The translations under genes were made by a program, and so were the position numbers. A model generated the notes under the pieces. That model worked only from the letters and a program-made list of their open reading frames with translations, was not told where the DNA came from and searched no databases. From positions 1,052,502-1,116,501 of the forward strand of contig NZ_JABBGF010000001.1 of assembly GCF_012927265.1 (NCBI RefSeq): a stretch of DNA of 64,000 nt. The letters are read 5' to 3'. The stretch is from Chryseobacterium cheonjiense. GTDB taxonomy: Bacteria > Bacteroidota > Bacteroidia > Flavobacteriales > Weeksellaceae. Within the stretch, counting starts at the first letter, position 1. Every line of letters starts with the position of its first letter. Positions 55,704-64,000 of this stretch are shown in pieces.

Positions 55704-56228
55704 ATGAGACGAATAATAATATTAATAATTACAAGCATTAGTTGTATTTTCTGTTCCTCACAGACAAAAATTAATAAAAGTAAAGAAATAGATATTTCGA
55801 TAACAACACCTCTAAAATTAGAAACTAAAAAGGAGATAATGTATAGTATAAAAAATAATAGTGATAAAACGTATATTATTGATCCATATGGGTTTGCTGG
55901 TGAATCATATTGGTTATTAAACACAAAAAAAATGAATCCTATACAATTTTCTCGAGGGTATTATTCACATGATAAAAGTGACTGTATTAATGATATAATT
56001 ATAATAAAATCTAATGAAAAAATTGAAAAAGCTTTAAGCTTAAATTACAGGGAAAGAGCAATATATGATTATTCTGAAACGGGAAATTATGTTAGGGTTG
56101 TTAAATCAAATCACAACAAACAAAACTCCATGCCATTAAGTTGTAAACAGTATATAGACGATTTGGAATTAAAAGGTTATCATTTCTTAAACGATAGTAT
56201 CGTAGCAAACATTCCTTTTGTTAAATAA
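55704..56228 (+). CDS. Exported immunity protein of cassette C5 (paralogue of C1 immunity)
   Basis: 174 aa, signal peptide MRRIIILIITSISCIFCSSQ. Same length as the C1 immunity protein; ends are nearly identical (GYHFLNDSIVANIPFVK), the middle differs (IMYSIKNNSDKTYIIDPYGF kept; RGYYSHDKSDCINDIIIIKS changed). An orphan immunity gene kept after its toxin was lost, which would protect against siblings that still carry that toxin. Confidence 0.7.
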   Translation: MRRIIILIITSISCIFCSSQTKINKSKEIDISITTPLKLETKKEIMYSIKNNSDKTYIIDPYGFAGESYWLLNTKKMNPIQFSRGYYSHDKSDCINDIIIIKSNEKIEKALSLNYRERAIYDYSETGNYVRVVKSNHNKQNSMPLSCKQYIDDLELKGYHFLNDSIVANIPFVK

Positions 56229-56236
56229 ATAACCTT

Positions 56237-56258
56237 CTCGCGGACTTGTAATCCGTGA
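56237..56258 (+). repeat. Boundary inverted-repeat element
   Basis: CTCGCGGACTTGTAATCCG followed by TGA, the same as at 50391-50412. Confidence 0.65.
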
Positions 56259-56266
56259 ATAGTAAT

Positions 56267-56295
56267 AAAGAGACTGTTTTAAAGACAGTCTCTTT
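56267..56295 (+). terminator. Terminator after C5
   Basis: AAAGAGACTGT (56267-56277) / ACAGTCTCTTT (56285-56295); the block up to TCTATTCCAGA is a duplicate of 50463-50511. Confidence 0.75.
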
Positions 56296-56320
56296 ACGTT
56301 TGATCTATTCCAGAGTACGA

Positions 56321-56847
56321 ATGATGGGTGGTGATATGTTTGGTTTTTCGGATATTGCAGGTATTTGTATTGAAAGAAATTCTGAGGATCACCCATATAT
56401 AGGAATGGCTTTGGGGGTGATTGGAATTGTTGCGTTAAAGAAACCTCAATTAGCATTAGCAGAAGAAAAAGCTGTTTTTTACTCTGTTGCTTTTGAAATG
56501 AAACTTAGTACAAGCTCATATCCTGGAATATATAGAGGAGGGCATTTCTGTGAAGCAAACAAAGCTCTTGAGGCAGTAATGAAATCTGATGTGAGATTTG
56601 CTTCGTCTATGGATGAATTGGGAATAGTTATCCCCCGATCACCTGCGGGTTCAATATTAGGAAAATTACCTACAAATTGGGTTTGGCATCATCATGTAGA
56701 TGAAGGAATTATGCAGTTAGTTCCTAAATCACAACATACAGTTGGAAGACTTTTTGGAGTACTATGCATCCTGGAAATAGGGGTGGTTTTTCAATTTGGG
56801 AAAATAAATGTAAAATAATATTTTATGAATTTAATAGATTTAGTTAG
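56321..56847 (+). pseudogene. Cassette C6: WHH-type HNH nuclease toxin, one frameshift
   Basis: The frame MMGGDMFGFSDIAGICIERN... leads to PTNWVWHHHVDEGIMQLVPKSQHT, the core of HNH/ENDO VII nucleases with a W-H-H motif. The end is displaced: adding one T to the TTTTT run near 56750 gives GRLFWSTMHPGNRGGFSIWENKC to stop 56845-56847, exactly the usual HPGNRGGF..W ending. So a DNase toxin broken by a homopolymer indel (or a read error). Only the first bases of the core (TCTATTCCAGA) precede it. The corrected end overlaps the immunity gene by 23 bases. Confidence 0.75.
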
Positions 56848-57103
56848 TAAAATTAATGATGTTGATGAGGATTTAATTATCTTTTTAAAGAATATGGATG
56901 ATTACAAATCAGAAATAATTTTATCTTATCCAGAAGATGATGATAATGGAATCAAGGAAGAAAATGGAAATAAATATCATTATCTTTTAGAAGTTTTTTT
57001 AGCAAAAGAGTTTATTGAAGATTGGGTTGCTAGTTTAGAGAGTGCACCATCATATGAAGATATTGCTAAAAGGCTTTACGAATATGGTATAAATGACGCA
57101 TAA
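56825..57103 (+). CDS. Cytosolic immunity protein of cassette C6
   Basis: 92 aa, strongly acidic, no signal: [59 protein letters not shown]. It looks like the small acidic partners that neutralise HNH toxins. Role from position. Confidence 0.7.
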   Translation: MNLIDLVSKINDVDEDLIIFLKNMDDYKSEIILSYPEDDDNGIKEENGNKYHYLLEVFLAKEFIEDWVASLESAPSYEDIAKRLYEYGINDA

Positions 57104-57111
57104 TAAACCTC

Positions 57112-57134
57112 AAAGCCACCTATTTGGTGGCTTT
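57112..57134 (+). terminator. Terminator after C6
   Basis: AAAGCCACC (57112-57120) / GGTGGCTTT (57126-57134), then GTTATTTT. No boundary element is seen here. Confidence 0.75.
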
Positions 57135-58161
57135 GTTATTTTGCATTTCAATTCTTTCTTTTACCGCAAGGAATTACAGGAGACGGGAATGTATGATCAT
57201 GGAGCAAGGTTTTTATATGCCTGAAATCGGAAGATGGGGCGTTGTAGATCAATTAGCAGAGGCTTCAAGAAGATTTTCACCCTATGTTTATGGAAATAAT
57301 AATCCTGTCAGGTTTATTGATCCGGATGGAAGGTTATCGCAATCGGCCATACAGTCCATGCTGGCATCACCATCAGGAACTACCTGGTACAATACGGGGT
57401 CTGGATTTGCGAGTGACAGAGGAGACCGTCCTATAGATTATGAAGGCAATCCCATTTGGGAGTCGAACTATGGAGGTATTGCACAAAGCACAGGATTAGG
57501 ATCAATGGGAGAAGGCGGGGGAGGAAGTCCCACCTTCCAGTTTCCAAAAGGAACTGAAGACTATTATAAAAAAAATTATCCTGCTTTTTATGATTTAGTG
57601 AAAAATATTTTGCCTAATATTATTCATGATCCTAATTTTTTAAAAGCTATTATGGATGTAACAGGGATGAATGAAGCAGATATTAAAAAGGCATTTATTT
57701 ACGGAGAAGGTCCGATAATTCACGCAGATAATGTGTATGGTGATGGTTTTTATGACTATTCTGGAAGTTTTGCAAAAGAAGATTTAAATTCCATTTCCGT
57801 TGATATTACTAAAGTATTAAATTGGTATGAAAATACCAACAGAGATCCTAATACAATACAAGGAGTCGCAAATATATTTTATATGGTAGCTTTAGTTGGA
57901 CATGAATCAGCACATTGGGGAAATCAAATAAATGGACCAACTGGAAAAAAAATGGTTTTTTTGAAAAAATTCAGTAATACGCCTGGACAGCCAGAGCATG
58001 GGGAGGCTTTTGAATTTAAACTGTTTAATGGATTATATCCTAAAGCAACTATTGGAAATGGAATTTTACATATTGGACAACCTAATAACTTATCTAAATA
58101 TCTAAATAATTTTGTATCTAAAAACTTTCAAATGTTATCAAATATTTTCCAATCTAAGTAA
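57124..58161 (+). CDS. Cassette C7: short RHS core + HExxH zincin toxin
   Basis: The core begins at about 57163 ([15 protein letters not shown]) in another frame; one extra T in the TTTTT run at about 57212 shifts it, after which [17 protein letters not shown]...[11 protein letters not shown] reads on. The linker is of the C0/C1 type ([15 protein letters not shown]...[11 protein letters not shown]). The tip (about 200 aa) carries the zinc motif HESAH ([15 protein letters not shown]) and a possible third ligand in HGEAFEF. Putative metallopeptidase. The first 29 codons of the frame given are not natural. Confidence 0.8.
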   Translation: MVALLFCISILSFTARNYRRRECMIMEQGFYMPEIGRWGVVDQLAEASRRFSPYVYGNNNPVRFIDPDGRLSQSAIQSMLASPSGTTWYNTGSGFASDRGDRPIDYEGNPIWESNYGGIAQSTGLGSMGEGGGGSPTFQFPKGTEDYYKKNYPAFYDLVKNILPNIIHDPNFLKAIMDVTGMNEADIKKAFIYGEGPIIHADNVYGDGFYDYSGSFAKEDLNSISVDITKVLNWYENTNRDPNTIQGVANIFYMVALVGHESAHWGNQINGPTGKKMVFLKKFSNTPGQPEHGEAFEFKLFNGLYPKATIGNGILHIGQPNNLSKYLNNFVSKNFQMLSNIFQSK

Positions 58162-58179
58162 GCTTAAAATTCAAATATT

Positions 58180-58563
58180 ATGTCTTTTTTTTTATTTATA
58201 TTTATATCTGTTTCTAGTCAGCAACATGTACAAACAGATTCAAAGGAAATATTTACAAATGAGTTCTTTTCAAATAAACGCGTTCATTATATTTTAAAAG
58301 ACTATCTTAAAAAAGATAAAATCACGATTTTCGACAAGGATAGCCTTATCACTGACAAACCTTTAAATTATTCTAATGCAAGAATAACACTTGCTATTGA
58401 CAACAAACTGTCTAATGCTGATTTATTTGTACAGTATTATATTTTAAATCCAGATTTAGCATATGTATCACTTTGGGGGGGTATTAGCGCCATCTCTTTC
58501 ACTTTCGCTAAGAAAGGAGGAAAATGGATTTTCTTTGATTACAGTATCCGAGAAACTCGATAA
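58180..58563 (+). CDS. Exported immunity protein of cassette C7
   Basis: 127 aa. A short signal peptide (MSFFLFIFISVSSQ) may be truncated at its start, as a T-run of ten lies in it. The mature part is SKEIFTNEFFSNKRVHYILKDYLKK...ITLAIDNKLSNADLFVQYYIL...GGKWIFFDYSIRE. It lies 18 bases after the toxin. Role from position. Confidence 0.65.
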   Translation: MSFFLFIFISVSSQQHVQTDSKEIFTNEFFSNKRVHYILKDYLKKDKITIFDKDSLITDKPLNYSNARITLAIDNKLSNADLFVQYYILNPDLAYVSLWGGISAISFTFAKKGGKWIFFDYSIRETR

Positions 58564-58574
58564 ATGGTTTTCCC

Positions 58575-59039
58575 TTGCTCTCGCACGATTGTATCGTCCA
58601 GGAGATAATAAAACGATGTGAGAAGGCGTTGGAGGAAGTCCCACTATGGGATTATAATATGGGATTCGATACTACAAATGTAGTTGACTTAAATGACGCG
58701 CCTAAATCTGCTATTGAATTTGCAGTAACTACGGCACTTGGAATGACTGATGTAGTAGGAAATACACAAATAAATAGAACACAAATAAGTGTAGGTAAAT
58801 CAGAACACTTTTTATGGAATAAAGATGGACAAATTGAATTTGATAAGGATGATCGATCAACTATTGCTCAGACTGGAGTGCATGAAACATTACATGAACT
58901 TGGATTAGGACATTTAGATAAGGAAACTTTAAAGGATCCCAAAAATATAGTTCAAGCTCATCCTATTGGTACGGTTGTTACACCACAGCAAAGATCAACA
59001 ATTATAAAGAATGTAGAAGAACAGCAAAAAACTGAATAA
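58575..59039 (+). CDS. Cassette C8: metzincin-like toxin tip
   Basis: The toxin-bearing frame has no natural start; a linker remnant of the C0 type (GAGAAGGCGTTGGAGGAAG, 58620-58638) stands out of frame just before it. The tip of about 130 aa has a full HExxHxxGxxH motif (VHETLHELGLGH, around residue 102 of the frame), the signature of metzincin-type zinc peptidases. It has no RHS core, so it can be used only after fusion at the linker. Confidence 0.75.
   Translation: MLSHDCIVQEIIKRCEKALEEVPLWDYNMGFDTTNVVDLNDAPKSAIEFAVTTALGMTDVVGNTQINRTQISVGKSEHFLWNKDGQIEFDKDDRSTIAQTGVHETLHELGLGHLDKETLKDPKNIVQAHPIGTVVTPQQRSTIIKNVEEQQKTE
58580..58604 (+). repeat. Boundary element, variant
   Basis: CTCGCACGATTGTATCGTCC followed by AGGAG: the same design with changed arms (CGAT / ATCG), which suggests pairing is kept while the sequence drifts. 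Confidence 0.4.
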
Positions 59040-59049
59040 TCAAATAATT

Positions 59050-59484
59050 ATGAATAATATATATAAAGTTTACTTTGTAATTTGTTTTCTATTCTTAACA
59101 AGTTGCTCTAATACACATCTTTTATATGAAAATAAGGATTTGTCAGATAAGATAGAAGGAATATCAAAAGTATTGTATGATAAATATGAGCTTCATAAAG
59201 ATGAAAAATCATTAATTGTATTTGAATCGAACTTTAACAATATGGTGAAAATTATTAATGATAATAAAATTATATTTAACCGCAATATTGAAACTAAACC
59301 AACACTAGGATTTGCAGCTCCATGTATTATAAATAATTTTAGTGATGTTTCAATTTTTATTGATGGTAAGAAAAAAATTACGTTAAAACCAGAAAATATA
59401 AATAATTATAAATTTATTTATATTAATAAACATGGAAATAGGTATAGTATTTTATTTACAAATAAAGCACATAGCTACAGATAA
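59050..59484 (+). CDS. Lipoprotein immunity protein of cassette C8
   Basis: 144 aa with lipobox LTSC (around residue 19). Mature part ENKDLSDKIEGISKVLYDKYEL and a beta end (PCIINNFSDVSIFIDGKKKITLKPENINN). It lies 10 bases after the toxin. Role from position. Confidence 0.7.
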   Translation: MNNIYKVYFVICFLFLTSCSNTHLLYENKDLSDKIEGISKVLYDKYELHKDEKSLIVFESNFNNMVKIINDNKIIFNRNIETKPTLGFAAPCIINNFSDVSIFIDGKKKITLKPENINNYKFIYINKHGNRYSILFTNKAHSYR

Positions 59485-59570
59485 TGGATAATTAAATGAT
59501 ATTAGAATTGCTTATTTCTTCATCTAATTTAACAATAAAATAGTTAATAAAATGAATATTACCCTGAACT

Positions 59571-59591
59571 CTCGTATTTATAATGCGTGAG
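59571..59591 (+). repeat. Boundary element, variant
   Basis: CTCGTATTTATAATGCGTGA followed by G: arms CTCGTATT / AATGCGTGAG. Again complementary changes on both sides (compare CGGATT / AATCCG). Confidence 0.45.
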
Positions 59592-59600
59592 AAATAAACA

Positions 59601-59629
59601 AATCACCCTCGCAAAATGCGAGGGTGATT
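59601..59629 (+). terminator. Terminator after C8
   Basis: AATCACCCTCGC (59601-59612) / GCGAGGGTGATT (59618-59629), followed by GTTTTT. The strongest hairpin of the locus. Confidence 0.85.
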
Positions 59630-59719
59630 GTTTTTATAGAGCTGCTACATTTTTATTAAATAAGTCTTTAAATTTTTTGGTGGTAAGTATTTTACCAGAA
59701 GTATAAATATTTCATCCAT

Positions 59720-60995
59720 CCAATATAATTATTTAAATTTACCGAAGAAGATCACTCAAAATGTCCAGATAACAGATTATGTGTACTGTGCAGACGGATT
59801 GGAAGTGAAGAAGTTCTTTAATGGCTTAGAAACCGATTACATGGATGGCTTTCAGTATAAGTTTACCTATGCATGGGAAGATGAAACCGGAACCATGACC
59901 AGTGACGGAATGAAATCGAGGATCATCCCTACTTCGGAAGGTTATTTTGATGAATTGAGTAACAGGTATTTTTATAATTATACGGATCATTTGGGTAATG
60001 TAAGATTAAGCTACAGTGATGCAGACGGAAATGGTCAGGTGACGGGAGATATTGTCGTTAATAATTGTTCCGTTTTACCGGATGGAAGTACAGCTTGCAA
60101 CAACTATATCGTCACGGGTCAAGCAGAGGGTGTAACGAATTATTATCCTTTTGGGCTAATGCATAATACGCAAAGCTATAATTTTGATAACGCGTATAAT
60201 TATAAGTATCAGGGACAAGAGTTGCAAGAGACTGGTTGGTATAGCTTTAAGTGGCGAAATTACATGCCCGATATCGGAAGGTTTACCACTATCGATCCGC
60301 TTGCGGAAAAATATAATACTTGGTCGCCTTATAGTTTTGCCGGAAACAGGATTTCTGTTTACAGGTAATTAGAAGGTTTAGAACCTTTTGATCCTATGGA
60401 GGAAGAGATAATGAGGGAAACGGGAGAAAGCCCACTCATTAGACAGGTACGATTTAATCCTGCGATTCCTGAAACTTACAGAAATTCTAATCAACAACCT
60501 CTTATTACTCCTGAAGTTATTGAAGAAAGGATAACAGATATTGAGGAAGTTGTTGTTACTGGAGCAAGAGCAAGCAGAGGATTTATTGAAAGGGCAATTG
60601 ATTGGATTGGAGAGCAATTTACTGGAGATAGTAATACATTACAAGTTCGACAGAATGCACAAAAAGGAGCTAATTTTGAGCAAGTCCCTAAGCAAGATTT
60701 GAAGAATAGCGGTGAAACAAATATCCAAGAGCAGGTTACCATAAAACCAAATCAACCCTGAGCAAAAAATGTAAGGATTGATATGACGAGTAATAAAGGT
60801 GGAGTAATAAATTTAACAGAAGCAAAATCTTCAAGTACAGCACCATTAACAAAAAATCAAACAGCAGGTTTCCCAATCATACAAAATAGCGGAGGAACAG
60901 TTGTTGGAAAAGGAAAGCCAGGAATTCCCGGAGGAACTGTAATACCCCCAACGACCATTAATGTTGTAAGACCAAAAGATAATAAAACAAATTAA
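59720..60995 (+). pseudogene. Cassette C9: divergent RHS core + restriction-endonuclease-like toxin, two nonsense codons
   Basis: One uninterrupted frame except for two stops: TAA at 60366-60368 and TGA at 60759-60761. The core is a different allele (YCADGLEVKKFFNGLETDYMDGFQYKF; NNYIVTGQAEGVTNYYPFG; YKYQGQELQETGWYSFKWRNYMPDIGRFTTIDPLAEKYNTWSPYSFAGNR). The tip reads EGLEPFDPMEEEI...PNQP-stop-AKNVRIDMTSNKGGVINLTEAKSS...GGTVVGKGKPGIPGGTVIPP, with ID and E-x-K of a PD-(D/E)xK nuclease. Both stops fit single G-to-T changes (GAA to TAA, GGA to TGA), so this is true inactivation and not an indel artefact. Confidence 0.8.
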
Positions 60996-60999
60996 AATT

Positions 61000-61311
61000 A
61001 TGTCAGTAGAAAATAGCAGTGTAATAGATCTTATAAGTACTAAAGATAACATTGTAACATTAACAATATCAGATCATTTAGAATGGGATGCTGAAAACCA
61101 TTTTGAACTATTGGAAGCAAAGCTTAACTCTTACATAGATGTTTTAGATAATCAAAGTATTTATGAACTTTATCCCGATTCAGTAGGAAAAGAATTAGCA
61201 ATCCGAGTAGTATTTAAGTATAAGCCAGATAAAGAAGGAGAAAAGTTTTTAAATTCTATATCTGAAATTTTTGAAACGTTACCATATAATTTTTCTTATT
61301 ATACATTGTAA
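61000..61311 (+). CDS. DUF6572-like immunity protein of cassette C9
   Basis: 103 aa, cytosolic: MSVENSSVIDLISTKDNIVTLTISDHLEWDAENHFELLEAKLNSYIDVL...IRVVFKYKPDKEGEKFL. This matches my memory of the DUF6572 family, which commonly stands next to such toxins. It starts 4 bases after the toxin stop. Confidence 0.75.
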   Translation: MSVENSSVIDLISTKDNIVTLTISDHLEWDAENHFELLEAKLNSYIDVLDNQSIYELYPDSVGKELAIRVVFKYKPDKEGEKFLNSISEIFETLPYNFSYYTL

Positions 61312-61317
61312 AAAACG

Positions 61318-61340
61318 CCACTGCAATCGCAGTGGTTTTT
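61318..61340 (+). terminator. Terminator at the end of the RHS locus
   Basis: CCACTGC (61318-61324) / GCAGTGG (61329-61335), then TTTTT. It marks the end of the cassette array. Confidence 0.8.
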
Positions 61341-61504
61341 AGTACGATCGAAATAAAAATTTCTGTTGTAAATCATCATTCGATAGAATAAAAAGAGTTG
61401 ATTTTGATTGCTGAAATGTTTTGAGGCTTACTATACCACCCTAATTAATTATATTATTTATAAAAGTGATATAACGAATATATTTAAATTTTGTCTTATA
61501 ATGA

Positions 61505-61537
61505 TTGTCAACGTATTGCTGAACTTTTGTATATTTA
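61505..61537 (+). promoter_or_regulatory. Putative promoter of the gluconate genes
   Basis: TTG at 61505-61507 and TATATTTA at 61530-61537 (spacing 22), about 30 bases before the ATG. The surrounding 20-mer GAACTTTTGTATATTTAAAA equals that before the S41 protease gene. Confidence 0.5.
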
Positions 61538-61568
61538 AAACAACTACCTCACAAAAACGATTATAATT

Positions 61569-63059
61569 ATGATAATAGGATTGGATATTGGCACTTCATC
61601 CACAAAAGCCGTTGCATTTGACCTGGAAGGTAACGTTTTGGCAACACACAGTATATCATATCCTATACTGAATCCTTTGGAAGGAGATTATGAACAGGAT
61701 CCTGAAGTTATGTATAGCGCGTGTATCGCTTCCGTTACAAATGTGATGATCGAATTACAGGACCTTAAAAAGATGCAACCGCCGATGTGTATTTCGGTTA
61801 GCAGTGCCATGCACGGATTAATAGCTGTTGACAGATTGGGCAAGCCACTCACAAATTGTATCATTTGGGCTGATCGGAGAAGTGAAGACATCGCTATTGA
61901 ATTGAAAGCAACTGAAAAAGGACGACTGCTATATCAACAGACCGGTACGCCCATTCATCCCATGTCTTTGCTTTGCAAATTAATGTGGATACAATCCAAT
62001 GATGAAGAACTGTTAGTTCGATCCCATAAATTTATCGGCATTAAGGAATTTCTTTTTTACCGACTCTTTGGTAGCTATCTGGTTGACCATTCCATTGCGT
62101 CCGCTACGGGACTATTTGACATACACCAGCTAGCATGGTCGGAATTAGCGTTGAATGTAGCAGGAATCTCTGCCGAACAACTATCGACGCCCGTACCTGT
62201 TGATCATGTTACAAGATTGCTGGATCCAGATATCGCAGCCTCTATGCACATCCCCGAAGGTACCACATTTGTTATTGGCGGTGGTGATGGTTGTCTGGCC
62301 AATTTGGGGGTCGGGGCTGTGAAACCGGGAGTCGCTTCTGTGACGATTGGCACCAGCGGAGCGATACGGGTAACCTGTCCTCTGCCAAACCCGGAGCAAA
62401 AGCAACGGTTATTTAGCTATCTCCTTAGACCGAATGAATATATCGTTGGGGGAGCTGTTAATAATGGGGGTATTTTGCGGAGCTGGTTCCGGGATACCTT
62501 CTTGGACGAATCGATCGGAAAAATACAGGATAAAGATGCTGACGCTTTATTAAACGAAATGATCGATTCCATCGATCCGGGATCAGAAGGCTTGATTTTT
62601 TTGCCCTATTTAACTGGTGAACGTGCCCCGCACTGGAATTCCAATGCAAAAGGCGTTTATTTTGGAATACAGTTGCAACACACAAAGGCCCACTTTGCTC
62701 GTGCAATGATGGAGGGCATGCTGTTCGCCATCTACAGCGTAGGAATTGCGTTGGAGGAAAACACCGGCCCTATTCACAAAATATATGCAAGTGGCGGTTT
62801 AGCGCGTTCTCAGAATCTGGTTCAAATGTTAGCAGATATTTTCAACAAGCCTGTTTTCATTAAAAACACCGTAGAAAGCTCTGCATGGGGAGCGGCACTC
62901 ATAGGTATGGCAGCACTAGGCATTGAGGTTAAGGAGCCAATCACAGAGGCAGATAATGCTGAACAAATGTATATACCGAGAGGAGAAAATCATGCTGTGT
63001 ATGTAAGAAATTTTGAACAATTTCAGCGACTTTACCATAAACTAGAAGACGAGTTTTAA
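61569..63059 (+). CDS. gntK: Gluconokinase, FGGY family
   Basis: 496 aa. FGGY sugar-kinase layout: phosphate-binding GLDIGTSSTKAVAFD at the start, an N-terminal CISVSSAMHGLIAVD and CIIWADRRSEDIA, the ATP half VIGGGDGCLANLGVGAVKPGVASVTIGTSGAIR, GLIFLPYLTGERAPHWN and YASGGLARSQNLVQMLADIFNKPVF. It would phosphorylate gluconate to 6-phosphogluconate in the cytosol. Substrate choice rests on the GntP-type permease that follows 15 bases later; xylulokinase-like alternatives cannot be excluded by motif alone. Confidence 0.85.
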   Translation: MIIGLDIGTSSTKAVAFDLEGNVLATHSISYPILNPLEGDYEQDPEVMYSACIASVTNVMIELQDLKKMQPPMCISVSSAMHGLIAVDRLGKPLTNCIIWADRRSEDIAIELKATEKGRLLYQQTGTPIHPMSLLCKLMWIQSNDEELLVRSHKFIGIKEFLFYRLFGSYLVDHSIASATGLFDIHQLAWSELALNVAGISAEQLSTPVPVDHVTRLLDPDIAASMHIPEGTTFVIGGGDGCLANLGVGAVKPGVASVTIGTSGAIRVTCPLPNPEQKQRLFSYLLRPNEYIVGGAVNNGGILRSWFRDTFLDESIGKIQDKDADALLNEMIDSIDPGSEGLIFLPYLTGERAPHWNSNAKGVYFGIQLQHTKAHFARAMMEGMLFAIYSVGIALEENTGPIHKIYASGGLARSQNLVQMLADIFNKPVFIKNTVESSAWGAALIGMAALGIEVKEPITEADNAEQMYIPRGENHAVYVRNFEQFQRLYHKLEDEF

Positions 63060-63074
63060 ATTAAATCCACCGCT

Positions 63075-64000
63075 ATGCCTTTAATCATTATCGTATTTGG
63101 AGTGGTTATGCTGCTCATTTTAGTAACTGTGATCAGACTAAACACTGTATTTTCCTTGCTTATAACTTCTATCGCTGTAGGCTTTGCCATGCGAATGAGC
63201 GTTGAGGAGATTCTTAAATCTGTTGAAACCGGCGCAAGCAGTACGATGGGACAATTAGGACTTTTGTTGGCCTTTGGATCAGTTCTTGGAAAACTGATGG
63301 CAGAAGGCGGTGCGGCAGAGCGTATTACAACGGTATTGACAGCGGTATTTGGCAAAAAGAATTTACCGTGGGCTATGGTGCTTACAGGTTTTTTGGTTGG
63401 CATACCGTTATTTTATAATGTTGGATTTATCGTATTGGTGCCATTTGTTTTTATGGTTTGTGCGTCCAACAAATTGCCCATGCTATACGTAGCCATTCCA
63501 CTATTGGCAGCCCTATCCGTAACGCACGGTTATCTGCCTCCCCACCCGGGAGCTATGGCCATAGCACTTACCTTTAAAGCTGACATAGGCTTGACAATGG
63601 CCTATGGCATGATAGTGGCGATTCCTGCAATTCTTATTGGCGGGCCGTTATTTGGACGAACCCTTAAAGGCATCGCAACGAATCCGCCCCCGGAACTTTT
63701 TCCTCAAAAGCGTCAGGATGCCGAAGGGAGGCTTCCGGGGTTTGGAATTAGTCTGCTCACAGGCCTGTTTCCAGTATTGCTGATCGCGTTGGGGTCTTTT
63801 TCTCATTTACTATTGCCGGAAACGTCACGTTGGCTGATAGCTTTACAGTTTGTAGGAGATCCTGTTATTGCGTTAATGATTGCCTCCCTATTAGCAATGT
63901 ACACAATGGGCATTCGTCAGGGTAAAAGCTTAAAGCAACAGTCAGAGAGTGTGGAAGAAGCCTTCCGCGGCATAACCATGATCCTGTTTATTATTGCAGC
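63075..64000 (+). CDS. gntP: Gluconate:H+ symporter, GntP family (5' part)
   Basis: Starts at ATG 63075 (MPLIIIVFGVVMLLILVTVIR) and is open to the window end, about 309 codons. Family signatures: GLLLAFGSVLGKLMAEGGAAERI, GFLVGIPLFYNVGFIVLVPFVF, and YLPPHPGAMAIALTF. Integral membrane uptake protein that imports gluconate for the kinase upstream. It is truncated only because the window stops. Confidence 0.92.
   Translation, partial: MPLIIIVFGVVMLLILVTVIRLNTVFSLLITSIAVGFAMRMSVEEILKSVETGASSTMGQLGLLLAFGSVLGKLMAEGGAAERITTVLTAVFGKKNLPWAMVLTGFLVGIPLFYNVGFIVLVPFVFMVCASNKLPMLYVAIPLLAALSVTHGYLPPHPGAMAIALTFKADIGLTMAYGMIVAIPAILIGGPLFGRTLKGIATNPPPELFPQKRQDAEGRLPGFGISLLTGLFPVLLIALGSFSHLLLPETSRWLIALQFVGDPVIALMIASLLAMYTMGIRQGKSLKQQSESVEEAFRGITMILFIIA

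Noticed and set aside
59781..60368. Frameshift at the end of the C9 core
   Set aside because: On checking, the core and toxin lie in the same frame; the break is a single in-frame TAA, so it was described as a nonsense codon.

Overview
The window looks like a chromosomal segment of a Bacteroidota species, most likely a Chryseobacterium-type flavobacterium. The evidence is the AT-rich sequence, genes without Shine-Dalgarno boxes, -7 boxes of the TAnnTTTG type, a type IX secretion (T9SS) type A C-terminal sorting domain, LytTR two-component genes, and RHS proteins of the DUF6443 kind that are typical of this genus. No rRNA, tRNA, CRISPR array or insertion sequence was recognised.

Layout. 0-2.5 kb: a broken MFS transporter and a GNAT-like protein. 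2.6-8.3 kb: a complete RND efflux operon (adaptor, permease, TolC-type channel). 8.6-11.3 kb: an outer-membrane beta-barrel gene and a LytS/LytTR-type sensor-regulator pair; matching 21-bp-spaced repeats lie upstream of both the efflux operon and the sensor gene. 11.3-38 kb: an accessory region of small transcription units. It holds lipoproteins, a YwqK-like repeat protein, a secreted DUF4402-like protein, AraC and HxlR regulators beside small metabolic enzymes, an S41 protease, a CrtC/AttH-like protein, a metallo-hydrolase, a double NUMOD4 protein with degenerate HNH segments, and a lone receiver domain. Several genes here are broken by one-base indels, many in homopolymers, so sequencing error is a real alternative to decay.

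39.6-61.3 kb is the outstanding part: a polymorphic-toxin locus. Four closely packed genes (T9SS-sorted beta-propeller-like protein, large YD-type partner, full-length RHS protein with its own toxin tip, lipoprotein immunity gene) are followed in the same direction by nine displaced toxin-tip/immunity cassettes, called C1-C9 below (C0 is the tip of the full gene). Most cassettes begin with a partial copy of the 3' part of the RHS core or its linker and end with an immunity gene, a hairpin and often a conserved inverted-repeat element. Recognisable toxin activities are four different HExxH zincins plus one zincin tail, an ADP-ribosyltransferase, a WHH-type HNH nuclease, an ExK restriction-endonuclease-like toxin and an unassigned, possibly RNase-like domain. 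Every zincin cassette has an exported immunity protein (signal peptide or lipobox); every nuclease/ART-type cassette has an immunity protein without a signal. This suggests that each immunity protein is placed where its toxin acts.

61.5 kb to the end: a gluconate utilisation unit (FGGY gluconokinase and GntP-type permease, the latter cut by the window end).
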